Positions 11,580 to 22,149 of a stretch of DNA of 64,000 bases are shown one piece after another. The DNA comes from Mesostigma viride (lineage: Eukaryota > Streptophyta > Mesostigmatophyceae > Mesostigmatales > Mesostigmataceae): the NCBI GenBank assembly GCA_009746045.1, contig RPFO01000188.1, positions 2,146,874 to 2,210,873 of the forward strand, written 5' to 3'. The notes beneath the pieces are model-generated. The model was not told where the DNA came from, did no database searches, and saw only the letters and a list, made by a program, of their open reading frames with translations. Position numbers and translations under genes: made by a program. Within the stretch, counting starts at the first letter, position 1; the number at the start of each line of letters is the position of its first letter.

Positions 11580-12400
11580 ATTTGTGTCTAGTTTTTTGCA
11601 AGCATAAGTTCAGACTCTGGACAGGCCGTGATCGAGCACCAAAAATGGGCTCCGCCAATGTAAGTTTCAACATGTTACAACGCACGTTACTTGACATTAC
11701 ATATATAGATAGTGAAGTATCCATATTGCTATTACTAACTCTCCAATGCATGGTAGCAACTCAGTCCATTGAAACGGACTGAGGTAAAATTGGATGTTGT
11801 GTCACTTGTCAGAGAAGCCACAATTCTAGTACCGTGTGTTACAGTAGAAGTGTGCACCTGCAAGACTATGTCGATAAAGAAGTACTCCACCCATATTTGA
11901 CCATTAGATACCTTTTCCCGCCATGTTTGTACGCGCCGCAACTCGATCAGTCGGTTCTAGTGGCTTCATGAGTGAAAGTAAAGTCAAGCCACTAGAACGG
12001 CGTGAGTACCATCCGAGAGCTAATAAGTGCTGGCCACGGCGTCATTTGTATTATGCTTTACAACTAGTGGCACGGTTTGTTTGGGCGTGTACAAGGTTTA
12101 TTTGTACATGGTTACGCGCACAAATATAAGGGCCACTTTACTACGGTATCCATACTGTACAGCTTCGTACTTTGCTATTAAACAAAGTTCCAAATACTTT
12201 AAACTGAACCGCTATTCCTCCTACGTTCCAGATAATAGCACATTAATAGATCAAAGTAGCTGTACAGCTAGTTCCCTGACGCTCAACATGACCGGTCGGT
12301 CTGCATGAGCATCGTATTGCAGTTATAGTCGACCGTGACACTTTGCCAGCTTCATCCAAGTGACTGATGTTCAAAATATACAAAGTTTATTCATGCCCCC
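11580..12400. other. Intergenic, nothing recognised
   Basis: About 820 bp of mixed sequence with only short frames on both strands and no repeat or motif I can name. Confidence 0.5.
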
Positions 12401-12775
12401 CTGACCGCCGACTTCATCAAGAAGTGTTGCCGGCTCCGGGAGAACCGCCTGGACCTGGAGGGCCAGCGGGCCCCATGGTCGGCGCGCACCTGGACGTCAT
12501 GTTGGCGCCAGCGCGTGTCTTTGGCGCTGACCCGGGCGATGGCTGATCATGACATCCTGCTCCGCCGTACGCAGGCTGATTTTGCGGTACGCTGCATGGC
12601 TACTAGGTTATGGCAGTCAGGTGTTTCAGTCGGTAATCTGGCTTACATAGTGATTTGACGCGGTGGCGCCGGCTCTGTATATAGGTTATAGCTTGGCGTT
12701 TGCTTTGGTTTGGTTTGGGTGCTTTCACTCTGCTGTAAGTAACTATGCTCTTTAATATATATATAAACAACGATA
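12401..12775 (+). pseudogene. Non-LTR retrotransposon 3' fragment (ORF C-terminus plus 3' UTR)
   Basis: An open frame from 12401 to TGA at 12656-12658 encodes LTADFIKKCCRLRENRLDLE and SARTWTSCWRQRVSLALTR. This matches, with scattered differences and a short indel, the C-terminal part of the minus-strand ORF at 18476-18985. Similarity continues into the 3' UTR: GGCTCTGTATATAGG then GCGTTTGCTTTGGTTTG match the reverse complement of 18340-18420. A third partial copy of this UTR lies at 12862-12960. Confidence 0.7.
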
Positions 12776-13122
12776 AAACGATATATAGTTTCAGTTACAC
12801 TAGTTGTTTCAGTAGGTTTATATTCCTGGCTATAAAGTAGCAGCTTGCATGTATAGTGATTTGCTGCAGCTACTCTGCACATAGATTATATTGGCGCTCG
12901 ATCGCTTTTGGTTCGGTTTGGGTGCTTCAGTTCACTCTGCTGTAAGTATAAATATTTATGTTTTTCTACGTAGATCGATACTAGCTAGTACTAACATGGT
13001 AGTATTTGTTTATTATACAACGACGTCGATCGCGACGTCCCGGGCTAGGCTGGCTAGCTGTCCGCCTGTCCCGGGCACTTCCGGCCACGTCGACGACGTG
13101 GTCGTCGACCTTAAAATTAACT

Positions 13123-13583
13123 AATTGACGCCATTGGCGAGAAACTGGACTACGCATAGAAACAGGGTCTCGTAGATCAACCCCAAAATTAAATTTGACT
13201 AGTGCAATCGACAGATCTCTCAAAGGGAATTCCAAATCTGCCCTTGGGTAGTCGAAGGTCGGTTTCCGACCATGAGGTGATAGTCTTGTTACGAGACTGG
13301 CAAAAATGGCTCTTACGTCATTCTCTTACGCGCCAAGTAAGCCAAAGTCAAGAATGGCAAGTAGGAGGTGGGGGGGTCTGATCTCAAGTTTAAGTAGCGC
13401 AATCGATAGATCTCGGGGAGGGCAGTCAGGATCTGCCATTACAATGCCAAACCACGGTCCAAACATGGAAGATAGGGGTAAAAAGTTGTCGGAATCTGAT
13501 ACATTTTGGGCCAAAAATTAAATAATTCGCCAAAATGTACATTTCTGCTACGGTAGTCCAGTTTCTCGCCAATAGCGTCAATT
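13123..13583. mobile_element. 461-bp TIR element (MITE-like)
   Basis: Bases 13123-13153 and 13553-13583 are inverted complements with 30 of 31 matches. Inside, a segment with GCAATCGA(C/T)AGATCTC followed by ATCTGCC occurs twice in direct orientation (about 13203 and 13400). No transposase frame. The target duplication is not clear, so the superfamily is not assigned. Confidence 0.7.
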
Positions 13584-13596
13584 GCGATTCTGATTA

Positions 13597-13690
13597 CAGT
13601 CATTCCCGCGTTAAGTTGCGATCGCCCCCTAAAACTTGGCGCCGCAACTTAACCGCAACGTAACCGGCGGGAACGCAACTTAACGGTAGA
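13597..13690. mobile_element. Pogo/Tigger-like MITE, copy 1 (imperfect)
   Basis: Preceded by TA, then CAGTCATTCCCGCGTTAAG. The right side holds the inverted GCAACTTAACGG. A TA target with a terminus starting CAGT is typical of pogo/Tigger elements of the Tc1/mariner superfamily. The right end is degraded. Confidence 0.55.
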
Positions 13691-13867
13691 ATTAGGCTAG
13701 CAGCCCACCACCTCCTCCTCTGACGGACATCTATACGGCATTCGACAGCTCTCGTCAAGCCCGATCCAGCTGCAGCGTCAAAGCCGGCCAAAGTCTATTT
13801 TCCAGGCCAGATATTTTAGACAAAGGCGGCCATTACGGTAGTCGTATGCCATTACAGTAGAGGACAG

Positions 13868-14390
13868 TGTCAGGATATGCCCCAATATGCCTGACAGTCT
13901 TTTTATTGAGTGTGCTAGTTTCGGGTATACCGGAACTTATATGACTATTTTCTGCTACATTTGACTAAATATATTTCCAGTGGTGTTAGCTGACATCCGA
14001 TTTCCAGCGGTGTTAGCTGACATCCGTACCGTACCTAGTGGTACTGTAGCCGCCTGACAAAATTTGCCTGGATCTGCGCTTCGCGCCGACCCTATGTTCA
14101 CTAAGTGCTGCCCTGGAGGCGCAATGTCCTTGTACTTGCATACTAGTGACCCGACGCGTCATTTTAGTGTTGATGTAAGCCACCCACTTGTGTGTGGCGG
14201 CTGGATGCACTCTAACTTATACCGTAGATTATTTCCAGATCGACGGATACTGTGACAGTGTGTTTTTCCACTTAATGTTGCCCCTGCAATTGTCATGGCT
14301 ACCCGTTTGAACGCCGACTCAAAGTCAATATATATAATCAGTAAAGCATTATTCGATCTTTAAGCCTGCCACCTGTCCTACATTTTGACA
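13868..14390 (+). repeat. 5' LTR of the gag-only copia element
   Basis: TG...CA ends. Contains the repeated block GGTGTTAGCTGACATCCG twice (about 13981 and 14008). Confidence 0.92.
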
Positions 14391-14402
14391 TGGTATCGAG
14401 CG
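14391..14402 (+). promoter_or_regulatory. Primer-binding site, initiator-Met tRNA type
   Basis: TGGTATCGAGCG follows the 5' LTR without a gap, close to the copia consensus TGGTATCAGAGC. Confidence 0.75.
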
Positions 14403-14704
14403 GGGTGGCCAACTAAATTGCTGCAACTGGTCCCATTTATCGGGCAAATTGACTCCCTGAATCCGACGTCGGCACTTTATGCCAGTCGTGCATATCCTTG
14501 ACGGGCTTCCCTGTATCGAAATTCAAGAACTCCAGTATTTAGACGATCGTCTCTATCTCGTATTCGCTGTTCTCAACCATCGTCGCATATTAATATTAAT
14601 CTTTACCATTACGGATTGAGCGTCTCCGGTTTTCTCGGTTGTTTCCAGATTTTCACCTTGCCGAGACTCGGTTGTGACCAGATTTTAACCTTGCCGAGAC
14701 AATC

Positions 14705-15595
14705 ATGTCCGCAGCCGCGACAGCAGCAGCTACGAAAGCGACGAAAGATCTCAACATCTTACAGGCCTGCAAAAATATTACACAGTTCGACGGCCTCGAC
14801 CCAGTAAAGTGGGATAACACGAAGATTCCTTTTCTGGCCGTAGTGACAGCATTCGGGATGCTGTCTGTCCTGCTTGGCACCGAGGTCAATGAGGAACGCG
14901 ACCTGATTCTTTTTGCGGCCCTTTGTCAGTGCCTCGTTGGACCGGCACTCAAAGTGGCAAACAGTGTTACTCAGAAAACTGGCAGCGTGGCATATCATCG
15001 CATCTGTGAAGAATATGAGCATCTCAAACTGCAGATGAGCAACCGGCGAGCACTACGCCGCAAGCTAAATCGAATGAAGCTGGAACCCGGCGTCACAATG
15101 CGGCAATATATAACCGACGGGGAATTAACTTATAACGACCTGATTGCCACCGGCGCCAAAATGGCACCCGAGGATCTGGCCGAGAATCTGCTCGCCGGCG
15201 TGACCGAGGAGTTGCTTCCGTCCCTTGCCCAATTGAACCTTGGGGACGGTATCACCCTACAGGAAACTAAGGCGGCACTTCTTAAGGCCTGGGACCTTGT
15301 GCACGGTAACAAAGATTCCGCGGAGGCCACCGGGGTGTATCATACCTCCCACTCTGGACGCGGTGGCCGTGGCACCGGCCGTGGCAGGGGGCGTGGCGGT
15401 CACAATGGCGGGACCCAGCGGCCCAGCTGCACCCACTGCGGTCGCACCTCTCATCAGGAGCCCACCTGCTGGTGGAAGTACCCTCACCTACGGAACACTC
15501 GCGGCAACACCGGCGGGCCCGCCGCCCACCACACCACCGACATCCCGGCGCCCTCCCACGAGGCCCCCAACCTCCCCCCCGGTTTCTGCTTCTAA
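14705..15595 (+). CDS. Intact copia-type Gag, 296 aa
   Basis: The structural capsid-nucleocapsid protein of the gag-only element. It starts MSAAATAAATKATKDLN, preceded by about 310 bp of leader. Residues 20-200 have the copia Gag (UBN2-like) pattern: QFDGLDPVKW near the N-terminus, LCQCLVGPAL, then AYHRICEEYEHLKLQ and LLAGVTEELLPSL. A Gly/Arg-rich stretch (about 218-238) leads to a CCHC zinc knuckle at about 242-255, CTHCGRTSHQEPTC. The stop at 15593-15595 follows a Pro-rich tail. The frame is undisturbed, consistent with selection on Gag alone or recent insertion. No protease motif follows in any frame. Confidence 0.88.
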   Translation: MSAAATAAATKATKDLNILQACKNITQFDGLDPVKWDNTKIPFLAVVTAFGMLSVLLGTEVNEERDLILFAALCQCLVGPALKVANSVTQKTGSVAYHRICEEYEHLKLQMSNRRALRRKLNRMKLEPGVTMRQYITDGELTYNDLIATGAKMAPEDLAENLLAGVTEELLPSLAQLNLGDGITLQETKAALLKAWDLVHGNKDSAEATGVYHTSHSGRGGRGTGRGRGRGGHNGGTQRPSCTHCGRTSHQEPTCWWKYPHLRNTRGNTGGPAAHHTTDIPAPSHEAPNLPPGFCF

Positions 15596-16167
15596 ACGCC
15601 TTATCCAGCTCCCCCCGGGACCGGGACCAAGGGGTAGCAGCCAGCTGGGCCCAGCTAGCACCAGACGTGGGCCCTGGAGCTTTTCAACCTGCACTGCAGC
15701 AGGCGACAGCAGCCAGCCCCCCCAACCCGTCCTCTGGCCCTCCTGCATCGCTAGCGGCTAGTAGCCCGCCCAGGCTGCCAGACGTGACAGGTGCAGGTCT
15801 TCATGCCAGCAGCCAGCAGTGACCAGTACTGCAGTACCAGCATCAACCAGTCAACCTGTGTTCTTTTCTCCTGTGGCGCACTCCCAGGGACACCTGGGGG
15901 CCACCGGATGTCTTTCCAGGGTCCCAGCATTTTTCCCAGCAACAGCAGCCACAACCAAGGTTTTCTAGGGTCACCGGCATTCTCCAAGCGACAGCCACTG
16001 TGGCGCACTCCCAGGGACACCTGGGGGCTACAGTCATCAAGTCTCCTCTCAGCTCCAACCAGATAGCCGTGTAAGGGGGGTGCCATGGGAGTGTACCCGG
16101 CTATACCCTCACTAGCTATAGGTTTCTCTGAGCAAGGGGGGAACAGGCACATTGTATGCAAGGGGGG
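15596..16167 (+). other. 3' interior of the gag-only element
   Basis: Pro/Ser/Gln-coding-like low-complexity sequence without protease, integrase or RT. A 31-bp block beginning CTGTGGCGCACTCCCAGGGA is present twice in direct orientation (about 15872 and 15998, spacing 126 bp). Confidence 0.6.
16158..16167 (+). promoter_or_regulatory. Polypurine tract
   Basis: GCAAGGGGGG directly before the 3' LTR. Confidence 0.75.
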
Positions 16168-16701
16168 TGTCAGGATATGCCCCAATATGCCTGACAGTCT
16201 TTTTATTGAGTGTGCTAGTTTCGGGTATACCGGAACTTATATGACTATTTTCTGCTACATTTGACTAAATATATTTCCAGTGGTGTTAGCTGACATCCGA
16301 TTTCCTGTTTCCAGCGGTGTTAGCTGACATCCGTACCGTACCTAGTGGTACTGTAGCCGCCTGACAAAATTTGCCTGGATCTGCGCTTCGCGCCGACCCT
16401 ATGTTCACTAAGTGCTGCCCTGGAGGCGCAATGTCCTTGTACTTGCATACTAGTGACCCGACGCGTCATTTTAGTGTTGATGTAAGCCACCCACTTGTGT
16501 GTGGCGGCTGGATGCACTCTAACTTATACCGTAGATTATTTCCAGATCGACGGATACTGTGACAGTGTGTTTTTCCACTTAATGTTGCCCCTGCAATTGT
16601 CATGGCTACCCGTTTGAACGCCGACTCAAAGTCAATATATATAATCAGTAAAGCATTATTCGATCTTTAAGCCTGCCACCTGTCCTATGTACATTTTGAC
16701 A
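16168..16701 (+). repeat. 3' LTR of the gag-only copia element
   Basis: Same as the 5' LTR except for extra TCCTGTT-type bases near 16303 and an extra TGTA-type 4 bp near 16688. Confidence 0.92.
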
Positions 16702-16706
16702 GACAG

Positions 16707-17185
16707 CTCGGATGATCCCCTGGCATCTAGCCGTGCTAACGGTTGGGGGATGATGCAGACGATATTTGTTTAAACTTTGGGTAATTATTTTTCTAATGAG
16801 ATTAGCATCAGTAGTACTCCGTGGCATGCCTTTGCGCATGACACGCAAGTACTTACTTACTTACAAAGGCGGGCAACTGAAAACACGCCGTGGGCAGCCA
16901 CGCAGTGCCTGCGTTTTATACCACAAATGTGTGTTTTAACCCTCTGTCTTCGGCTCTCTTTTTCGCGGGTTATAACTTAATTGCCAGCCGGCTTCACGTT
17001 TGAATGTGACAAAACATGGGAACACTAGTCGCGAGGGAAGCTTCATGATTTACTGTCAAAGGCGTGCATGTAAACAATAATAACGCAACCTTGTCTTTGC
17101 CCTTCTGTGGTGCATTCGGCATGATGGTGGTAATTTCCATCAAGATGTCTCAATTACAGACCCTGCATGGTCATCGTGGATTCTT
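16707..17185. other. Intergenic, nothing recognised
   Basis: No gene or named repeat beyond a short CTTACTTACTTAC run near 16852. Confidence 0.5.
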
Positions 17186-17644
17186 ATGTACCGCCCGTGC
17201 CCTTTACAGAAGGGTGTGTGGCAGGGCAGCGTGCTGTCGCCCTACCTGTTCATTATTGTTGTCGAATACGTAATGATTCAGGCGCGCATGATTCAGGGAC
17301 ATGGGGGGGCTAGGCCTCTCCGTGATTTGGAAGAAGATGATGGACAAGGCCAAGTGGGCCCAGGTCATAGAGGACAACGAGCCCCCCCCAGTGGGGAAGC
17401 GCCCGCGTGTGCAATCCCGCGGGAGGCACGCCAGATAGCTCCCCCTAGGGCAGCGTGCGGCTGCCTAGATAGATGTTGTAGTTAGAATGTTGTTAGATAG
17501 ATGTAGTATGTAGCCAATGTAGATAGTTTAGACCGGTAGGAATGTTTGCACCCATCCATCCATCCATCCATCGGGGTAGTTAATGCTCCGTGACTCCCCG
17601 GCCCCAACGGGAGCACGAGTCTAATTAATTAATTAATTAATTAT
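17186..17644 (+). pseudogene. Non-LTR retrotransposon RT fragment with 3' tail
   Basis: The frame at 17186 carries the RT palm motif GVWQGSVLSPYLFIIVVEY, equivalent to the usual GVRQG..LSP.LF. After an apparent deletion that removes the catalytic YADD region, a second frame (17301-17438) encodes MGGLGLSVIWKKMMDKAKW, typical of sequence downstream of RT in LINE-type elements. A non-coding tail follows, ending in a short CCAT run and GGGAGCACGAGT then (TAAT)n. The same tail motif recurs at 21838-21866. The copy is dead. Confidence 0.7.
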
Positions 17645-17846
17645 GTACCGCAGCCCGCAGGCTGCAAAACCGAACTGACTGAAGTTGTAAGGTTGCATTC
17701 ACGCTTTTCACCTAAGCCAGCAGGCGGGGAAATTTGCGCGATCTAGTGGGGCTTGCGTATTTTGCCGGCTAAAATCACGTAGCGGGTCCGGACTTGGCAA
17801 AAAATGGCTTCCTGCGCGGCCAAAAATGGCCTGACACCTACAAATT

Positions 17847-17972
17847 GAGTCATTACCGCGTTAAGTTGCGATGGCCTCCATGCTTAAGTTGCGGTCGCCC
17901 CCCGAACTTCGGCGCCGCAACTTAACGCGGGAACGCAACCTTAAGAAACGCAACTTAACGCGGGAATGACTG
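17847..17972. mobile_element. Pogo/Tigger-like MITE, copy 2
   Basis: The left arm GAGTCATTACCGCGTTAAG and the right arm CTTAACGCGGGAATGACTG (read in their own orientations) form an imperfect TIR. The right end is followed by TA. Same family as 13597-13690; internal GTTAAGTTGCG-like words are repeated in both orientations. Confidence 0.65.
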
Positions 17973-18339
17973 TATCTCGAACGTACATGCACATGCATGA
18001 TATTATTTGCAGCATGCCTGTGCGCATCGATATTCGCTATATTATAATTTTAATCTACGCGGGCTCCAGATGTCTCGGCAAAGGCATTTTCCCTTTTTGC
18101 ATTTCGCCTTCGTAAAATTTATAGCTAGTCTAACTCTTAAGTACTGTGCAGCGCCTGCGCCGCGTACGCGGAGCTCGCTGGCAATCATGGCGCCTTGCCG
18201 GCGATCATCGAGTTGCGATATAGATCAACAATGATGTTATAATATGCAACTCACCAAGAGCTAAGTGCAGGGACGGTGCAGATGCTGCAGCAAGCACAGC
18301 AAAATATACCAGGAAGATCCTGATCATGGCCTCCATATA

Positions 18340-18985
18340 TATTAAAAATATAATTACTTACAACAGAGTGAAATCACTCAAACCAAAGCAAACGCCCAGC
18401 TATAAACCTATATACAGAGCCATGTCAAAGCTCTATACTACGATAAGACCAATGGAAACGCCTAACGGGAGGAACCTAATAGCCCTGCTGCACCGCAAAA
18501 TCAGCCCGCGTACGGCGGAGCATGATGTCAGCCATGGCCCGAGTCAGCGCCACCGACAAGCGCTGACGCCAATATGACGTCCAGGTCCGCGCCGACCATG
18601 GGGCCCGCTGGCCCTCCAGGTCCAGCCGGTCCTCCCGGAGCCGGCAACACTCCTTGAAGAAGGCGGAGGTCAGGGGCCCCATGGCCCCAAACTCCTCCAG
18701 GACAAAGGGCACCACACGATGGTGCCCGACGTCGCCGTAGGCCAGGAGCTTGGCCCGCTCCGCCCGGTCCGCCGTGTAACCTGCCGTGAGGGAGGCCCCA
18801 GCCACGTGGCTAAGAGCCAAGGGCCGCGCCACCGAAACGTCAATAAGCAGATGCCGGCCACCCCCCTCAAAGTCCAGCACCACGATGTCAGGCCGGTGGT
18901 TGGGGGAATAGAAGGCAGCGCCATCCGCATCCTCGGACCGGATGTTCGCGTGGGGGAAAACCGACCGAATCATGCCGACCTCCAT
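18340..18985 (-). pseudogene. Non-LTR retrotransposon 3' end with endonuclease-like C-terminal domain
   Basis: A 169-codon frame (18985-18476) is intact. Residues 31-50 read RPDIVVLDFEGGGRHLLIDV, followed by RAERAKLLAYGDVGHHR. This PD...D...K arrangement resembles the restriction-like endonuclease domain at the C-terminus of some non-LTR retrotransposon proteins, which nicks target DNA for target-primed reverse transcription. The RT part is missing, so the copy is 5'-truncated as these elements usually are. The conserved 3' UTR runs to about 18340. The domain assignment is from pattern only. Confidence 0.55.
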
Positions 18986-19136
18986 ATATATGCAATAATA
19001 TGGCTGATCAGCTCGAGCTCGCGCCGAATACCGATGTCAATGTGCGGTTCTTGCCTGCAGGAGCCTGCAAAAGGTCAAAAAGTTCCAGCAACCTGATGCA
19101 AGTTATAAGGTTTGATCGATAACGCAGGCCAAAGCC

Positions 19137-19435
19137 GATGAATGATAGATACAACAACTCAACTCAACGCAACTCAACTCAAGTTACTCAACTCAACTCA
19201 ACTCAACTCAACTCAACTCAACTGCCGCAGATTGCTTGCAAACTGCAATTTCGTGCTTACAGCTTGCGGAATATAATTATGGCAGCCGCCATAACCGATG
19301 AATGATAGATACAACAACTCAACTCAACTCAACTCAACATAAGTTACTCAACTCAACTCAACTCAACTGCCGCAGATTGCTTGCAAAACTGCAATTTCGT
19401 GCTTACAGCTTGCGGAATATAATTATGGCAGCCGA
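19137..19435. repeat. Tandem duplication with AACTC microsatellite
   Basis: Two adjacent copies of about 150-160 bp: GATGAATGATAGATACAAC, then (AACTC)n, then GCCGCAGATTGCTTGCAAA and GCTTGCGGAATATAATTATG. The AACTC run is longer in the first copy. Confidence 0.85.
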
Positions 19436-20957
19436 CGTATTGATGCGCAGCGATGCGACGTTATTATTCCCACGCCCGACAGAGAATGGTTCGCTCCGGA
19501 GGGAAGGGCTCGCTTCGCTCGCATGGTGCTTCGCGCGTATTGGTCGACAGTGATTTTCCCCCTTTTTTATTGGGCGCTAAGTCTGGGTGGTCTGGATAGT
19601 GCGTGCTGACCTTACATTCCTAAATAGAATATTCCTTTTTTAATAGAATATTCATTTTTTGTTTTTAATATAGTAGGATATTCCTTTTAATATGTTTTTA
19701 ATATGTGTAGATATTCCTATAGATTCTCTGCTGCCCATGTGCGGCGTGGGACACAACAACAACAACAACAACAACATTCCTAAATTAACAAAAGTAGATC
19801 TTCAGTCAGAACTTAACTGGTCCATACTAAAATGCAATTAGGTCTGCAGCCCGGTCCTCGCGAAGCTTTGGGATCTCCTGCGACAGGCGTAGCGGTCCGT
19901 ACTGCTTGGTTGGACTACAGTGTAGTGTCAGATGCTGTCCTGGAATCTTTCGCGTCGGCGCCTTGGCCAATCCCCGCTGGTCCCAAAGTTGAAAAAAAAG
20001 AAGAAAAAAAAGAGTGACGATATGAAAAGTGTCAGGCGTTTGGCGGTTACGAAGATTCGTGCTGAAACGGTCACGAAATGGTGTGTCGTACCTCGTCGTG
20101 CTGACGAGTGTCCTTTTCCTTAAGTCGTGCGGACGTGGTGTCTTTTTGGTGTTAAAATGGTGTTTAAAATGGACCAATTGGCGCGAAGAGACTGAATTCG
20201 AGGATTACGAGTATTAGCCAGCGATATCACAAAATGAGTCCGTACCAAGATTTCTGAACTTTACTGAACGAAATGGCTTAGCTCAGCTGGCGGTTCAGGC
20301 TGAACAAGGTAGCGTTGTACCGGTGTTCAGTAAAACCGCGTTGACGGTAAGAGCCGTTTCCCGCGGAATTCCGCGTCGCGCTCACTGTTCCGGTGTCGCG
20401 GAGTCGAATTAGAGGCGGAACATTTTCACTGCGTGCGCGGGCCAAAGACAGCCTGGCCGGTGATAGTAATGGATAAAGCAGGGATAAAGAAATGAATGGC
20501 GGTGCTGCAATAGACATCGATTCTGGGGCATATTGAGTGCTTGCAAACAATGCTGACAGTGATCGGAGTGTCATTTGTTTGAAATATCGCGATAGTTTTA
20601 ACCCCGTGAAAGCTGCAGCCTATTATTTGTGGAAAAAGGTCGGTTCTGCGTGCATCGGCGCTGTGCGATTTAGCCAGATTTAGCGAGCAGCTGGGCGTGT
20701 TGATGATTCCTGGTCGAATGTAAGTCTTCTTTAGCGCGCCCGCTCGCTTTTCGGGAAGACTTTGACTTTGCAAGTGGGTAATCCGACGACGTCGCTCATA
20801 TATATCGAATAGGCAGGGATATCCATGCCTATTGCCCGAATGTACTGGCGACAATATGAAGTTTAATTATGCTGCGCACTTATACCCAATTATCTTTCGA
20901 GTACTTGTGGTTACACGTTACTGCCGGTGAGCATGGTGTTACTTGGACTCCCCACAG
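19436..20957. other. Intergenic, nothing firmly recognised
   Basis: Contains AT-rich AGAATATTCC-like words at 19625-19720 and a short (AAC)n at 19755-19774. Several frames of 60-140 codons on both strands show no recognisable domain. Confidence 0.45.
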
Positions 20958-21550
20958 GCCTTCAGCAATTTGCCCTCCAAGTGCCATGAAGATCTGCGCC
21001 ATTCCACGTGATGGCATGCGCAACTGTCTGTTTGGGGCTATAACTCATCATCAGCGCACGGGAAACATAATGGGGACACACCAGTGCAGCCGACAGGAAG
21101 TCGTGGACTATATGCAGGTATTGTGGAGATGCCTATGTCGTTGTTCTTTACGTGTTTAGTACCCATGTTTGCTTGCCTGCATTTCACATGTCCAGCTTTC
21201 CATTGGCCTGTCGATCACAGCATGTTGTTGTGCGGCGCCCACGCGGTACGTATACACACGCGGTCATTATACACGTTTAATTTGCCACGTCCTGCACTGC
21301 CGCCAACTCATTCCTAGTATGCCCACTCTTTATCATGACTGCTGGACTATGGGGTGCTGTACCATACATACATTGCCACGTTTCTGCAGGCACACGTGCG
21401 CCCAGCTTCTTCGCTTCTTTCAACGAAAAGGAAGATCAGGTCTCCTTTCTAGATTATTTGTCACGGATGCGCAAGGATGGCTCATGGGGCGGCAATCGAG
21501 AGCTAGCAGCTGCATCCCTGCTGTATTGCGTTAACATCAATATCCACCGG
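20958..21550 (+). CDS. OTU-domain protein, partial exons
   Basis: OTU-domain proteins are papain-like cysteine proteases, often deubiquitinases. Exon 20958-21117 has acceptor CCCCACAG and donor CAG|GTATTG and encodes the catalytic loop AIPRDGMRNCLFGAITHH (Asp and Cys as in DG.C) and SRQEVVDYMQ. Exon 21390-21550 (TTTCTGCAG acceptor, CGG|GTGCGT donor) encodes FLDYLSRMRKDGSWGGNREL then AAASLLYCVNINIH, the second OTU block. The two exons are not in phase directly; a 25-nt exon at 21221-21245 with good splice sites would restore phase. The usual DGNC reads DGMRNC, an insertion beside the catalytic Cys, and the C-terminal catalytic His was not found, so activity is uncertain. Confidence 0.6.
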
Positions 21551-21837
21551 GTGCGTGGTCTCACCCATTACATGTTGTTACAAATTTACAATTAGCTAGA
21601 TGGTCAAAATAATTTGTGTGTTTTATCCATAACAAGTAGACCCGGTAGGGGCCAAGCCCCTACTGGTACAGTTATTCCATCATTCACGCCTTGATTTGGG
21701 TTCAAGGCTTTTGAGGAGTCAACCCAACTTTACGTGTGAATGCCTCTAGTACTACTTAATGGTACTGATTTGAACTAAAGATACTCAAACATACTGTTCT
21801 AAACTACTTTGAACTGGAATGGCGAAATCCGATGCGA

Positions 21838-21930
21838 CCCAACGGGAGCACGAGTTTAATTAATTATCCTACCCAACTTAAGGCGTGAACACAACTTAAG
21901 CCAACTCAACTTAAGGCATGAATGACTGTA
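21838..21930 (+). repeat. Non-LTR tail copy followed by a decayed MITE end
   Basis: AACGGGAGCACGAGT then TTAATTAATTA matches the tail at 17613-17642. It is followed by ACTTAAGG words and GAATGACTG|TA, the terminus of the pogo-like MITE family. Confidence 0.55.
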
Positions 21931-22149
21931 CATACTTTATTATTAGGGTAAAGAGACATGCCGTTTGCTTTCAATTGGTGGTTGGGTTGTTTGCTTTGCT
22001 GTTTGGTTCGGTGGGTGAGTGCAGTGTATACCTATAGGGGCTAGGGTAACTTGGCAGCACCTGCAGAACAACCCGTGGATGATGGTACTATCCCGTAGTG
22101 CTTTGGTTAGTATGGTGCACCCGTGCGTGGTCAGTGAGTTTCAAATGTG

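Larger units (their letters stand above)
13868..16701 (+). mobile_element. Complete gag-only copia element (TR-GAG type)
   Basis: LTRs at 13868-14390 (523 bp) and 16168-16701 (534 bp) start TGTCAGG and end TTTTGACA. They differ mainly by a 7-bp and a 4-bp indel. The duplication GACAG flanks the element (13863-13867 and 16702-16706). A primer-binding site abuts the 5' LTR and a polypurine tract the 3' LTR. The 1.8-kb interior carries one intact gag and no pol. Non-autonomous LTR elements with only gag are known in plants as TR-GAG; this fits. It depends on another copia element for protease, integrase and RT. Confidence 0.92.

Noticed and set aside
9681-11751. Long frames of PPTH, PSIH, GWMD and GWVG repeats
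   Set aside because: Translations of CCCA, CCCG and CCAT arrays on both strands; no non-repetitive coding part.
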